Source: JBMOKT01 sp049323895
GTDB lineage: Bacteria > Bacillota > Peptococcia > Peptococcales > BICA1-8
Direction: 5' to 3'
DNA: 64,000 nucleotides
Assembly (NCBI GenBank): GCA_049323895.1
Contig: JBMOKT010000021.1
Coordinates: forward strand, 124,001 to 188,000
The position numbers and the translations under genes were made by a program. Positions 34,939 through 43,589 of this stretch are shown piece after piece; position 1 is the first letter of the stretch, and each line of letters begins with the position of its first letter. The notes under the pieces were generated by a model that saw nothing but the letters and a program-made list of their open reading frames with translations, did not search any database and was not told where the DNA came from.

Positions 34939-35475
34939 TCAATAAAGAATTATTCCCAAAAAACCTGATGCTGTAATCAATAAGATAGGATGCAGCTTAA
35001 ACCTAATTATTCCTATAAAAGCCAAGATTCCAATAACTAGGCTTATCCAGTCAATATTGTTTGAATTATGCTGAAACAGTACAGTTTTTCCAATAATTAT
35101 AGCGGAAAAAAGTATTAAACTAATCACCACAGGCCTAATTCCATAAAGAATTCCCTTCATAACAGGATGCTCACTAAATTTTTGAACAGCCTTAGAAAGC
35201 AGAATCACTAGGATAAATGTAGGAAGGCTTACACCAATGGTACTGACTAAAGAACCATAGAATCCGGCAACCTTGAATCCCACAAAAGTGGCTGAATTAA
35301 CAGCTATTGGTCCCGGAGTAGTCTCGGCTACAGCAATAATGTCAATAAACTGTTTGGCAGTAAGCCAATTATTGGACTCAATCTCTTTTTGTATTAGGGG
35401 GACCATTGCATAACCTCCCCCAAAACTAAATAACCCAATCTTAACAAAAGTAAAAAAAAGCTTTAGGTATATCAA
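34939..35475 (-). CDS. chromate transporter family protein, subunit 2
   Basis: Half-size CHR protein, 178 residues, with about five to six membrane helices. Family motifs: FSFGGGYAMVPLIQKEI near residue 17 and AVAETTPGPIAVNSATFVGFKVAG near residue 50. Two adjacent short CHR genes, each equivalent to one half of a long ChrA, form the two-subunit version of the transporter. The ATG directly follows the stop codon of the partner gene. CHR proteins export chromate in resistant bacteria, but many short-chain pairs have unknown anion substrates. Confidence 0.92.
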   Translation of the reverse strand: MIYLKLFFTFVKIGLFSFGGGYAMVPLIQKEIESNNWLTAKQFIDIIAVAETTPGPIAVNSATFVGFKVAGFYGSLVSTIGVSLPTFILVILLSKAVQKFSEHPVMKGILYGIRPVVISLILFSAIIIGKTVLFQHNSNNIDWISLVIGILAFIGIIRFKLHPILLITASGFLGIILY

Positions 35476-36027
35476 TTAGTTACTACCTCCGCCAATGACA
35501 AATTTAGAGTATAGTATATATCCAATGATTGCACCACAAATAATTGCAAAAATTGGGTGGATATCAAATATAACTAATACCAGCAAAGAAATGATTGCAA
35601 CTGCCAGAGTACTGCGGTCAATTATACAAGACTTTTTCATTTTAACAACGGCACCTAGTATAAGGGCTACAACAACTGCCCTAATTCCCGCAAACATCTT
35701 TTCTAAAATCTCCAGTTCCCCATATTTGAGCAGCAAGCCCGCTAAACTTAAGATAATCAAAAAAGAAGGAAGAATAACACCTAATGTGGCGGCAAGAGCC
35801 CCTTTAATTCCTGCAATCCTATAACCTACGAAAGTAGAGGAGTTTATTGCAATGGCTCCAGGAACCGTTTGGGCCAGAGCTAAAATATCAACAATATCCT
35901 CCTCCTTGACCCAGCACTTATTGTCACATATCTCACACTGGATTAACGGTATCATGGCATACCCGCCGCCGAAGGTAAAAGCTCCTATTTTAAAGAAGGT
36001 TGCAAATAATTCCCATAATATCTTCAA
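35476..36027 (-). CDS. chromate transporter family protein, subunit 1
   Basis: First half-size CHR gene of the pair. I place the start at the TTG at 36027 (protein MKILWELFATFFKIGAFTFGGGYAM...), nine bases after GGGGAGC; an upstream TTG at 36045 is possible but overlaps that site. The 183 residues show TFGGGYAMIPLIQ and ALAQTVPGAIAINSSTFVGYRIAG, the counterpart of the partner's motifs. The two reading frames are contiguous without a gap. The 400-bp spacer upstream contains a nested stem-loop but no gene. Confidence 0.9.
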   Translation of the reverse strand: MKILWELFATFFKIGAFTFGGGYAMIPLIQCEICDNKCWVKEEDIVDILALAQTVPGAIAINSSTFVGYRIAGIKGALAATLGVILPSFLIILSLAGLLLKYGELEILEKMFAGIRAVVVALILGAVVKMKKSCIIDRSTLAVAIISLLVLVIFDIHPIFAIICGAIIGYILYSKFVIGGGSN

Positions 36028-36165
36028 ATTAACCCAGCTCCCCAAAATATAAGTCTTAAATATTTTAACATATATTAGTCATGTAGTAATACTTAACTAA
36101 AAATAATCCTTTAAATTATAAATTATTATTTGGAATATCTTATAAAGAAATATGATCCAATCTCC

Positions 36166-36228
36166 GTGCAATATCAGAAAACACGGCTTACGCCATGCCT
36201 TTGGCGACTGCGGAAGCCGATGTTGCAC
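36166..36228. other. nested three-helix stem-loop, possible structured RNA or palindromic repeat
   Basis: Three concentric inverted repeats: GTGCAA/TTGCAC, CGGCTT/AAGCCG and CGCCA/TGGCG, with a 6-base terminal loop. It lies about 140 bases above the chromate transporter start, in a spacer (36028-36379) otherwise without features. Confidence 0.45.
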
Positions 36229-36379
36229 TTGTACTTGTTACCTTGTAAAAATTATAAACTTTCTAAGAACTATAAAAGTACCACAAGCCTAAAACGGCAT
36301 GCGGTATGTGAGAAAAAATATGAAGCAATTTAACTATATCTAAAGTTTCAAGATAATTTTTATCAAAATTGAAACAGCA

Positions 36380-36428
36380 AAAATGTGTAGAGACCTTGTT
36401 ATAATAAAAATACAAAGTCTCTACATTT
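36380..36428 (-). terminator. intrinsic terminator of the sugar operon
   Basis: AAATGTAGAGAC...GTCTCTACACATTT stem (one bulge) followed by TTTTTGCTGTTTC on the minus strand, about 40 bases after the pfkA-family stop codon. Confidence 0.8.
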
Positions 36429-36467
36429 ATAAAGGGGGGAGGAATTCTTATTCAGATTTAAGATTTT

Positions 36468-37427
36468 TCAAATTGAGAGTATCCCTGCTAAATTATATTC
36501 ATCAATATCGATTTCTTTATTTTGTTTTAATACCCATTCTAAATCAAAATTTTCCACTTTATTGCCAATTATCCCAACCATTTTACCACTACCACCACAT
36601 AATAATAGTTTTACAGCTTCCGCTCCCATTCTGCTTGCAAGTATTCTATCAAAAGCAGAAGGGGTCCCGCCTCGTTGAATGTATCCCAAAATCGATAGCC
36701 GTGTATCTAACCCAGATTGCTCAGTAATTTGCTTTGCAATACTCCTAACATCACCACTTCCTTCTGCTACAAGAATAATACTATGTCTTTTTCCTCTTTT
36801 CATTCCCCTTTGGATATTATCAACAACTGTACTTATGTCGACTTGTATTTCAGGTATTAATATGGATTCTGCACCGCCGGCCAATCCAGCAGCCAAAGCA
36901 ATAAAGCCCGAATCCCGCCCCATCACTTCAATTACAAAAACTCGTTCTAGGGATGTTGCTGTATCTCTTATTTTATTAATTGCATCAACTACAGTATTTA
37001 TAGTTGTATCAAACCCAATTGTAAATTCCGTACAAGCAATATCATTATCAATAGTGCCTGGTATAGCTATAATATTAATTCCTTTTTTGACCAATTCCAA
37101 AGCACCTTGAAATGTGCCATTACCACCTATTACAATTAATCCATCTATTTTATTTGCGTTTAACTTTTCAATAGCTTTTTCTCTTCCTTCTAAGGTATAA
37201 AAATCCTTGCAGCGAGCAGTATGGAGAATAGTTCCGCCTCGATGGATAATGTCTGCCACCGAGCCAAGATTCATATTAATGAACTCCCCATTTATCAATC
37301 CACTGTACCCTCTCTTAATACCAAATATTTGTAAATTGTTGTAGATTGCTGTACGAACAACTGAACGAATTGCTGCATTCATACCTGGTGAATCGCCGCC
37401 ACTGGTAAGTACTGCTATTCTTTTCAT
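36468..37427 (-). CDS. PfkA-family sugar-phosphate kinase, atypical
   Basis: A 319-residue member of the phosphofructokinase A family. With the ATG at 37427 (AAAGGAG seven bases upstream) the residue numbers coincide with E. coli PfkA: GGDSPGMN at 10-17, Arg72, catalytic TIDND with Asp127 and MGRDSG. Gly104 indicates ATP rather than pyrophosphate use. The usual Mg-binding Asp103 is Asn (GGNGT at 101-105), a marked change. The downstream end of an operon with split transketolase and TIM-barrel isomerase suggests it may phosphorylate a different ketose from fructose 6-phosphate. Confidence 0.85.
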   Translation of the reverse strand: MKRIAVLTSGGDSPGMNAAIRSVVRTAIYNNLQIFGIKRGYSGLINGEFINMNLGSVADIIHRGGTILHTARCKDFYTLEGREKAIEKLNANKIDGLIVIGGNGTFQGALELVKKGINIIAIPGTIDNDIACTEFTIGFDTTINTVVDAINKIRDTATSLERVFVIEVMGRDSGFIALAAGLAGGAESILIPEIQVDISTVVDNIQRGMKRGKRHSIILVAEGSGDVRSIAKQITEQSGLDTRLSILGYIQRGGTPSAFDRILASRMGAEAVKLLLCGGSGKMVGIIGNKVENFDLEWVLKQNKEIDIDEYNLAGILSI

Positions 37428-37457
37428 ATAGGTTCTCCTTTGAATCATCAACTAGCA

Positions 37458-38408
37458 TCATATCGCCACTGCTTTTTTTATTAAAAAAAATTTAATAGAT
37501 TTTATAATATTTTCGAGTCCAAGTCCATAGTAATCGAAAAGTTCATCAGCTGTACCTGATTGACCAAACACATCATTTACACCTAATCTTAATACCGGAA
37601 CAGGATAGTTATCAGTAACAATTTCACTTACAGCACTTCCTAAACCGCCAATGATATTATGATCCTCTAGGGTTACTAACTTTTTTGTTTCACTGGCTGC
37701 CTGTAAAACTTCCTGAATATCTATTGGTTTAATGGTATGTAAATTTATAACCCTAGCTGATATTCCCTCTTGTTCAAGCTGTTCTCGTACCTTTAAGGCC
37801 TTATGTAACATAACTCCGTTGGCAATAATTGTTAAATCCTCTCCTTCAAACAATCTATCAGCTTTACCAATAGTAAAATTCCTATCCTCCTTTGTTATAA
37901 TTGGCATGGGGTCCCGACTTAGTCTAAGATACACAGGTCCTTGGTATTTTGCAATTGCATCTACAGCTTTTGCTGTTTCAAGGGGGTCAGTTGGTGACAC
38001 AACCACCATATTTGGAATTGTCCTCATTAAGGATATATCTTCTATACACTGATGAGAAGCTCCATCAGGACCTGTACTAAGTCCACCGTGAACACCTACA
38101 ATTTTTACATTAAGTTTGGGGTATGCAATACTGTTTCTGATTTGATCGTATGCTCGACCGGCAGAGAACATGGCAAAAGTTGTTGCAAAAGGAATAAGTC
38201 CGCAAGTAGCAAGTCCGGCTGCAGTAGAATATAAGTCCTGTTCTGCTATTCCCATATTAAAAAACCTATCAGGATAGGCTTTGCCAAACTCTAGTGTACA
38301 TGTGGCTTTGGCTAAGTCTCCATCAAGTACTATGACTTTATCATTATGACTTCCTAAGTTTAATAATGCTTTACCATATGCCTGTTTTGTGGAAATACTC
38401 ATAACCAT
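37458..38408 (-). CDS. transketolase, C-terminal subunit
   Basis: Pyrimidine-binding and C-terminal parts of a two-subunit transketolase (316 residues). GIAEQDLYSTAAGLA carries the catalytic Glu that activates TPP; VGVHGGLSTGPDGASHQ and VYLRLSRDP are typical. It overlaps the N-terminal subunit gene by 10 bases, so the two are co-translated into an alpha2-beta2 enzyme transferring two-carbon ketol groups. The TK halves sit with an isomerase and a kinase, not with ribose-phosphate genes, so a specialised substrate is likely. Confidence 0.93.
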   Translation of the reverse strand: MVMSISTKQAYGKALLNLGSHNDKVIVLDGDLAKATCTLEFGKAYPDRFFNMGIAEQDLYSTAAGLATCGLIPFATTFAMFSAGRAYDQIRNSIAYPKLNVKIVGVHGGLSTGPDGASHQCIEDISLMRTIPNMVVVSPTDPLETAKAVDAIAKYQGPVYLRLSRDPMPIITKEDRNFTIGKADRLFEGEDLTIIANGVMLHKALKVREQLEQEGISARVINLHTIKPIDIQEVLQAASETKKLVTLEDHNIIGGLGSAVSEIVTDNYPVPVLRLGVNDVFGQSGTADELFDYYGLGLENIIKSIKFFLIKKAVAI

Positions 38409-39247
38409 GCATCCTCACCACCTATATCATTTAATGCTATTCTGAGTTGATTTTCATCGGGAGCGCCACCATGCCAGGATACTTCATTTTCCATAAAACT
38501 AACGCCCTTACCTTTTATAGTGTTGGCAATTATTACTGTTGGTACATTCCTAGTCTTTATTGCGATTGTAATTGCAGATAATATTTGCTCAAAATCATGC
38601 CCATCTATTTCAATTGCATTCCAACCAAAGGCTCTCCATTTTTCTAATAGTCCTCCCAAAGACTTTAGGGCAGCACAACTTCCATCTAATTGAAGTTTGT
38701 TATAATCAACAAATACCGTTAAGTTATCTAACTTATTGTGATAAGCAGTCATAACTGCTTCCCAAATTTGACCTTCTTGTAATTCACCATCACCTAATAA
38801 TGCATATACTCTATAATTCTTATCATTTATTTTTCCTCCTAAAGCCATACCATTAGCTATTGAAAGTCCTTGACCTAGGGATCCCGTTGCCATATCAATT
38901 CCAGGTGTTTTTATACTAGGATGTCCTTGCAATAGTTTTCCAACCTGTCGCAACTCCTTTAAATCGCTAATACTTATGTATCCTAAATCCGCTAAAGCCG
39001 CATAAACGACTGGACAAGCATGACCCTTCGAGAGGATAAACCGATCTCTATTTTCCCATTCCGGGTTTTTTAAATCTATTCTCATAATTTTATAATAAAG
39101 CGCAGTCACTATCTCAACTGCAGATAAAGAACCACCTGGATGACCTGATTTTGCATTAGCTATCATTTTGAGAATATACCTTCTTAATAACTTGGCTTTT
39201 TCTCTTAAAAAAATAAGCTGATCTTCCCTTTCTGCTTGTCTGTACAT
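38399..39247 (-). CDS. transketolase, N-terminal subunit
   Basis: TPP-diphosphate-binding half of the split transketolase, 282 residues. It contains MIANAKSGHPGGSLSAVEI, SKGHACPVVYAAL, the GDGELQEGQIWEA...VDYNKLQLDG TPP/metal motif and the HGGAP end. AGAGGTG lies five bases before the ATG. Ten bases separate it from the upstream isomerase gene. Known stand-alone split transketolases in sugar clusters include the apulose-4-phosphate and sulfoquinovose pathways; whether this one acts on such a sugar cannot be decided here. Confidence 0.94.
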   Translation of the reverse strand: MYRQAEREDQLIFLREKAKLLRRYILKMIANAKSGHPGGSLSAVEIVTALYYKIMRIDLKNPEWENRDRFILSKGHACPVVYAALADLGYISISDLKELRQVGKLLQGHPSIKTPGIDMATGSLGQGLSIANGMALGGKINDKNYRVYALLGDGELQEGQIWEAVMTAYHNKLDNLTVFVDYNKLQLDGSCAALKSLGGLLEKWRAFGWNAIEIDGHDFEQILSAITIAIKTRNVPTVIIANTIKGKGVSFMENEVSWHGGAPDENQLRIALNDIGGEDAWL

Positions 39248-39257
39248 ATTAACACCT

Positions 39258-40064
39258 CTATAATTCTTTTTTACTGAAAAATTCTATTATTTTCTTTACA
39301 GCTTCTTCAGGGTTAGGCATAGGTAATAGTTCTGCTGAAAGTGCTCCATTATAATTTATTTCCGTTAAAACTTCTAATATCTTTTCAAAGTCAAGATGCC
39401 CACAACCCATAGACCATCTGTTACTATCAGCTATATGAACATGCGAAATGTAACCTCTGGCTGCTCTAATGCTTTCATATATGGACGGCTCCTCAATATT
39501 CATATGAAAAGTATCAATTAAAAGTTTTAAATTAGGATGTTTTAAGGTATTTATGACTTCTAAACCTTGTGAAACCGTATTTATAAAATTCATTTCATAT
39601 CTGTTTACAGGCTCTAACGCTAAGTAAACCCCTTCTTCTTTTGCCTTATTTAAACATTTATCCAAAGCTTCCAAAAACCTTTGGTAGGATATCTCCGCTT
39701 CAATTTCCTTTGGAGCTTCACCACGAATAGAACCAATTATAACCTGGCTTTCAAGGATACTTGCCATTTCTATATATTCAAATAACCTTTTAACTGCCAA
39801 TTCCCGCGCTTCAACCCTCTGGTCTGTAAAACTTATATTTTCCATAAAATAGGGGTATCCTGAGGCCAAAGCCGCCACTTTTAAGTTGTTTTTTGCTAAT
39901 AATTTTTTCATCTCTTGTTTCTCAAGTGTGAATGGATTTTTAATATTTAACTCAACATATTTAAAACCATATTGACTAACCTGAGGCAGTGTTTGAGTCA
40001 ACTCTCCTTTAATGGGTATAGGTCCAAAACGTGTTTGTTCAGCAACTACTATACAACCCTTCAT
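39258..40064 (-). CDS. sugar phosphate isomerase/epimerase (xylose isomerase-like TIM barrel)
   Basis: A 268-residue AP-endonuclease-2-type TIM barrel. Metal ligands typical of the family are visible: Glu in LALEPVNRYEMNFINT (residue about 150), Asp/His in LLIDTFHMNIEE, His in ISHVHIADSNRWSMGCGHLDF, and Glu in GALSAELLPMPNP. These match the D-tagatose 3-epimerase, hydroxypyruvate isomerase and IolI-type group. It is the first gene of the second transcription unit, with an operator and promoter just upstream and AGGAGGG before the ATG. The substrate is a ketose or aldose not identifiable from sequence. Confidence 0.88.
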   Translation of the reverse strand: MKGCIVVAEQTRFGPIPIKGELTQTLPQVSQYGFKYVELNIKNPFTLEKQEMKKLLAKNNLKVAALASGYPYFMENISFTDQRVEARELAVKRLFEYIEMASILESQVIIGSIRGEAPKEIEAEISYQRFLEALDKCLNKAKEEGVYLALEPVNRYEMNFINTVSQGLEVINTLKHPNLKLLIDTFHMNIEEPSIYESIRAARGYISHVHIADSNRWSMGCGHLDFEKILEVLTEINYNGALSAELLPMPNPEEAVKKIIEFFSKKEL

Positions 40065-40108
40065 TTCTACATTTCCCTCCTAAGAAATAATTAAAATACC
40101 TATTTGTT

Positions 40109-40122
40109 TATACACAGTATAC
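40109..40122. promoter_or_regulatory. candidate GntR operator, site 2
   Basis: TATACACAGTATAC, differing at one of 14 positions from the site above the alcohol dehydrogenase gene (45866-45879). It overlaps the start region of the promoter for the isomerase-transketolase-kinase unit. Confidence 0.6.
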
Positions 40123-40124
40123 AG

Positions 40125-40153
40125 AGTATGTGCGCCTGAATTTAAATTATCAA
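40125..40153 (-). promoter_or_regulatory. candidate promoter of the isomerase-transketolase-kinase unit
   Basis: Minus strand: TTGATA (-35), exactly 17 bases, CATACT (-10), with the operator immediately downstream. The hexamers are imperfect but the spacing is ideal. Confidence 0.5.
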
Positions 40154-40185
40154 ACCGATTAAAGTAAGCAGACAAATTAAAAATA

Positions 40186-40914
40186 TCAATTTAAGTTCAT
40201 TACAATATTGGAATAGTTAGCAAAAACCTCATCGATTATTTGAGGTGCAATCGTTGTACCGAACCTTGTTGCACCTGCTGCAAGAGCCATAACAAACAGT
40301 TCAGTGGGATTGTTGTTTCCAAAGCCCGAATATTTAATCCCAATATGAGGAGGTAGGACCTTTCTCATTGTTATAATATCTTTAACCTGAGGAATTCCAC
40401 CCCGCCCAGTTGAAGTTTTCACAAAATCTATTCCTGCTGCAACTGCACATTCGCAGGCAGCTTCTATTTCTTCCTTAGTTAACATAGCTGTTTCAATTAT
40501 TGCTTTCACTTCCAAAGAGGAGTTATGACCAATCTTTACAATTTCAGCAATATCTTCCGTATACAATTTATAATTTTTGTCTTTTAAGGCACCAATATTA
40601 GTAACTACATCTATACAGCCCGGTCTTCCATTAAGAATCTTAACTAACTCTTTAGCTTCATTTTTCTTAAATGAAGTAGGATTTGCTCCAAAAGGAAAGC
40701 TCACTACAAGCCCTGTCTCTATATCTGTTCCTTCAAGCTCCCGAAGTACCAGAGGGACCCATATAGGATTTGGATGGACACCCCTAAAATTATACGTCTT
40801 TGCAAGTTTACAGATGTCCTTAATATCATTTTCTGTAACATCAGAATTTAAAATAGCATAATCAATCATTTTGGAAAGCTGTAGTTTACAATACTCCGTC
40901 CCATTAATAAACAT
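40186..40914 (-). CDS. DeoC-like aldolase
   Basis: Class I aldolase of the deoxyribose-phosphate aldolase family, 242 residues. The Schiff-base lysine lies in FVKTSTGRGG, the partner lysine in GIKYSGFGNNN, and the proton-relay Asp in CIDVVTNIGALKDKN. In true DeoC the segment after the second Lys is usually GGIRT; here it is SGFGNNNP, so the phosphate-binding loop differs and the substrate may not be deoxyribose 5-phosphate. It follows an SDR gene by 13 bases and ends the first transcription unit, just above the second operator. Confidence 0.85.
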   Translation of the reverse strand: MFINGTEYCKLQLSKMIDYAILNSDVTENDIKDICKLAKTYNFRGVHPNPIWVPLVLRELEGTDIETGLVVSFPFGANPTSFKKNEAKELVKILNGRPGCIDVVTNIGALKDKNYKLYTEDIAEIVKIGHNSSLEVKAIIETAMLTKEEIEAACECAVAAGIDFVKTSTGRGGIPQVKDIITMRKVLPPHIGIKYSGFGNNNPTELFVMALAAGATRFGTTIAPQIIDEVFANYSNIVMNLN

Positions 40915-40927
40915 TTTTCACACCCCT

Positions 40928-41698
40928 TTAGTAAACAGTGTACCCCCCATCAATTGTAAGAACGGAACCCGTTATATAGCTGGAAGCTCTGGAAGCAAGG
41001 AAAAGAGCAGATGGTGCAATTTCAGATATCTCTGCAAAACGCTGCATTGGTATTAAGTCTAGAGTTGGCTTACATACAGCCGGGTCACTCATCCAGGGGT
41101 TAATAGGGGTAATAATATATCCTGGTGCAAGTGTATTAACCCTTATATTATGTTTTGCCCATTCCACAGCTAATGATTTTGTCAACATGATTACTCCCCC
41201 CTTGGAGGAAGTGTAGGCTGATATTGTTCGGTCTTTGTTTACTATCATGCCAGACATAGAAGCAAGGTTGATGATATTACCTTTCTTTTGCTTAATCATC
41301 AACCGCCCGGCGTGTTGGGAACATAAAAATGTTCCTTTTAAATTAATATCAATAACAGCATCCCAATCTTTTTCACTTAAATCCTCTGCAGGAACCCTAA
41401 TATTAATTCCAGCACTATTCACAAGTATATCTATTTTACCAAATACAGAGGAAGCCTTTCCAAGCATTTTCTCCACGGAATCAGCGTCGGCTACATCTAC
41501 TTCAATAGCTAAAGTATCTATACCCATATCCTTTAATTCATTAGCTGCTTTTAGAGCACCTTCTATATTCTTATCTGCAATAATAATATCTGCCCCCGCT
41601 TCTGCAAATAACTTTGCAATACTCAGCCCAATTCCCGAAGCTCCTCCGGTAATTAAAGCCTTTTCCCCTACCAAACTAAAAAGGGATTGTATAATCAT
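40928..41698 (-). CDS. short-chain dehydrogenase/reductase (gluconate/sugar-acid dehydrogenase-like)
   Basis: Classical SDR of 256 residues: TGGASGIGLS cofactor loop, NSAGIN, Ser in NLASMSG and catalytic YTSSK, with C-terminal ITGSVLTIDGGYTVY. Asp in IIADKNIEGA at the end of strand 2 points to NAD(H). The sequence resembles gluconate 5-dehydrogenase and related polyol or sugar-acid dehydrogenases. AAGGAGG lies seven bases before the ATG. It sits between the TRAP permease and the DeoC-like gene, consistent with oxidation of the imported substrate. Confidence 0.9.
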   Translation of the reverse strand: MIIQSLFSLVGEKALITGGASGIGLSIAKLFAEAGADIIIADKNIEGALKAANELKDMGIDTLAIEVDVADADSVEKMLGKASSVFGKIDILVNSAGINIRVPAEDLSEKDWDAVIDINLKGTFLCSQHAGRLMIKQKKGNIINLASMSGMIVNKDRTISAYTSSKGGVIMLTKSLAVEWAKHNIRVNTLAPGYIITPINPWMSDPAVCKPTLDLIPMQRFAEISEIAPSALFLASRASSYITGSVLTIDGGYTVY

Positions 41699-41731
41699 AA
41701 ATAGTCCTCCTTACTTTGCTAATAAAAGTGT

Positions 41732-43018
41732 TTACATCTGTCCCAGCAACCTAGGCAAGAACAATATTATTTCCGGGAATTTCATCATAATAAAGATTAT
41801 TACAATAATAACAAACATAAATGGTAGTGCCCCAATTGATACCCTTTCTAGTGAAAGATTAGATAAACTCATTGCTATGAAAAGGTTTACACCAAGGGGA
41901 GGTGACAACATAGCAACTTCGTTAGTCATTACCCAAATAATTCCAAAAAAGTAAGGATCAATTCCAACCTGGGTAACGACTGGCAATAAAATGGGAGCCA
42001 AAATAACTATAGTAGCCAAAGTTTCCATAAACATTCCTAAAAAGAATAAAAGTATTACAATTAAAAAAAGTATAATGTAAGGATCACTACTAAAACTTAA
42101 CATAACCTGCGCAAGTTTTTGTGGAACTTGATACATTGTTAAAAATCTTCCAAATAATATAGAGACACCCACTACTATGGAAAGAATTGCTATAGTAGCA
42201 TTAGTCATTTTAATACTATCCCATATTCCGTCACAATTAAGTTTTTTGGTTACCATAACTCCTACAAATAGAGAATAAAAAACAGCAATTGTAGAAGCCT
42301 CAACAGGAGTACATACCCCTAGATAAATTACACCAAGAATTATTACTGGGGCCATTAAGGACCAAATACTTCTTTTAATTACCCGAATTTTCTCTCCTGG
42401 GCTATACTCTTCATTTGTACCTTGATAACCTGCTTTGATTGCCATTACGTATGCAGTAAGAATTAACGCCCCTCCTACAATAAATCCAGGTATGAAGCCT
42501 GCCATAAATAAAGTTGAAACAGACAAGTTTGCTATTACCCCATATACTATCATAGGATTAGAGGGAGGAATTAAAATCCCTAAAGTTCCTCCAGTAGCAG
42601 ATACACCTGCAGCATACTCGGGTTTATAACCTTTTTTGATCATTGAGGGAATCATAAGACTACCCATAGCTGCAACTGTACCTGGACCCGAGCCAATCAT
42701 AGCCGCAAAAAACATACAACCTAAGATTGTAACTATTCCCAAACCACCTCTAATACGACCAACAAAAATTGAAGCTACCTCTACGATTTGTCCCGCCATA
42801 CCCCCTTTTTCCATAAAAGCCCCTGCCAATACAAACGCAGGCACTGCCAAAAGGGGAAACATCTCAGATACTTTATATAAATCCAAAGGTATTATTGTTA
42901 ATGGAATATTGCTTTGTACTAAAACTACAACTGTAGCTACACCAATTGCCACAAAAACCGGTGTTCCCAAAAGAAGTAAACCAAACAATACCACCCATAT
43001 TAAATACTCAAGAGGCAT
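41732..43018 (-). CDS. dctM: TRAP transporter large permease (DctM type)
   Basis: The 428-residue, about twelve-helix membrane subunit of a tripartite ATP-independent periplasmic-type transporter, driven by an ion gradient. Family motifs include GTPVFVAIG near the N-terminus, GSGPGTVAAMGSLMIPSMIKKGY and TPVEASTIAVFYS, and IWVMTNEVAMLSPPLGVNLFI near the end. It overlaps dctQ by 11 bases. With DctP and DctQ it forms the uptake system of the sugar cluster. Confidence 0.96.
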   Translation of the reverse strand: MPLEYLIWVVLFGLLLLGTPVFVAIGVATVVVLVQSNIPLTIIPLDLYKVSEMFPLLAVPAFVLAGAFMEKGGMAGQIVEVASIFVGRIRGGLGIVTILGCMFFAAMIGSGPGTVAAMGSLMIPSMIKKGYKPEYAAGVSATGGTLGILIPPSNPMIVYGVIANLSVSTLFMAGFIPGFIVGGALILTAYVMAIKAGYQGTNEEYSPGEKIRVIKRSIWSLMAPVIILGVIYLGVCTPVEASTIAVFYSLFVGVMVTKKLNCDGIWDSIKMTNATIAILSIVVGVSILFGRFLTMYQVPQKLAQVMLSFSSDPYIILFLIVILLFFLGMFMETLATIVILAPILLPVVTQVGIDPYFFGIIWVMTNEVAMLSPPLGVNLFIAMSLSNLSLERVSIGALPFMFVIIVIIFIMMKFPEIILFLPRLLGQM

Positions 43019-43514
43019 GGATATCCGCCTCCTTTACATTTATATTCTTAAACCTTTTAATCCAAAATTCAATTATTCTAAAGGTTTGAATTACAAAAGT
43101 TAAAGGAATAATTAAAAATATATATCGCATATCCCACATCATTACCGCAGAAATAAGAGGACGTTGTACCATCTTAACCCCTATAAGGATAAAACCTTGG
43201 TAAATAACAAAAAAGTTAAATGCAATCCAAACTATGTCTGTTAAGAAAATTATTGAATTTCGTACTTTTTCCGGTATCAACTGCAACTGAGCAGTGACTC
43301 TGATATGGATACCCTTTTGTGCACCTAAGCTTGCTGCCATATAGACAAGGAAAAGAAAGGAGAAATTTGATAACTCGGTAGCCCAGGCAAATGAACGACC
43401 AAGAAAATATCTAGATATTACTTGAACAAAGAGTAAAGACATTAAAAAGGTTAAGAGTAGACCGCAAACAATTTGTTCAAAGTTATTGTAGAACCATAGT
43501 AACTTTTTCTTCAT
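43008..43514 (-). CDS. dctQ: TRAP transporter small permease (DctQ type)
   Basis: A 168-residue four-helix subunit. The conserved RYFLGRSFAWATELSNFSFLFLVYMAASLGAQKGIHIRV block, with the WxxE pattern, identifies it. I start at the ATG at 43514 with AGAGGG six bases upstream; a longer frame to 43574 would run through a strong intercistronic stem-loop. It lies between dctP and dctM. Confidence 0.94.
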   Translation of the reverse strand: MKKKLLWFYNNFEQIVCGLLLTFLMSLLFVQVISRYFLGRSFAWATELSNFSFLFLVYMAASLGAQKGIHIRVTAQLQLIPEKVRNSIIFLTDIVWIAFNFFVIYQGFILIGVKMVQRPLISAVMMWDMRYIFLIIPLTFVIQTFRIIEFWIKRFKNINVKEADIHAS

Positions 43515-43538
43515 TTTTTTCCCTCTTTCTGTCTGTAA

Positions 43539-43575
43539 TATGAAGCTGACCCATTTATATGAGGTCAGCTTCATA
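43539..43575 (-). other. intercistronic stem-loop between dctP and dctQ
   Basis: Perfect 13-base inverted repeat TATGAAGCTGACC / GGTCAGCTTCATA with an 11-base loop and no T-run. It could protect or separate the dctP mRNA so that more binding protein than permease is made. Confidence 0.7.
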
Positions 43576-43589
43576 CTAAATAATATTAA

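Noticed and set aside
36130..36333. 67-codon plus-strand frame in the spacer above the chromate genes
   Set aside because: No ribosome binding site; runs through the nested stem-loop; composition not protein-like.
41235..41954. 239-codon plus-strand open frame across the SDR and dctM genes
   Set aside because: It lies antisense to two clearly coding genes, has no ribosome binding site and no recognisable domain; a frame shadow.
42636..43103. 155-codon plus-strand open frame opposite dctM/dctQ
   Set aside because: Antisense shadow of TRAP permease genes; low-complexity Ile/Pro/Lys composition.
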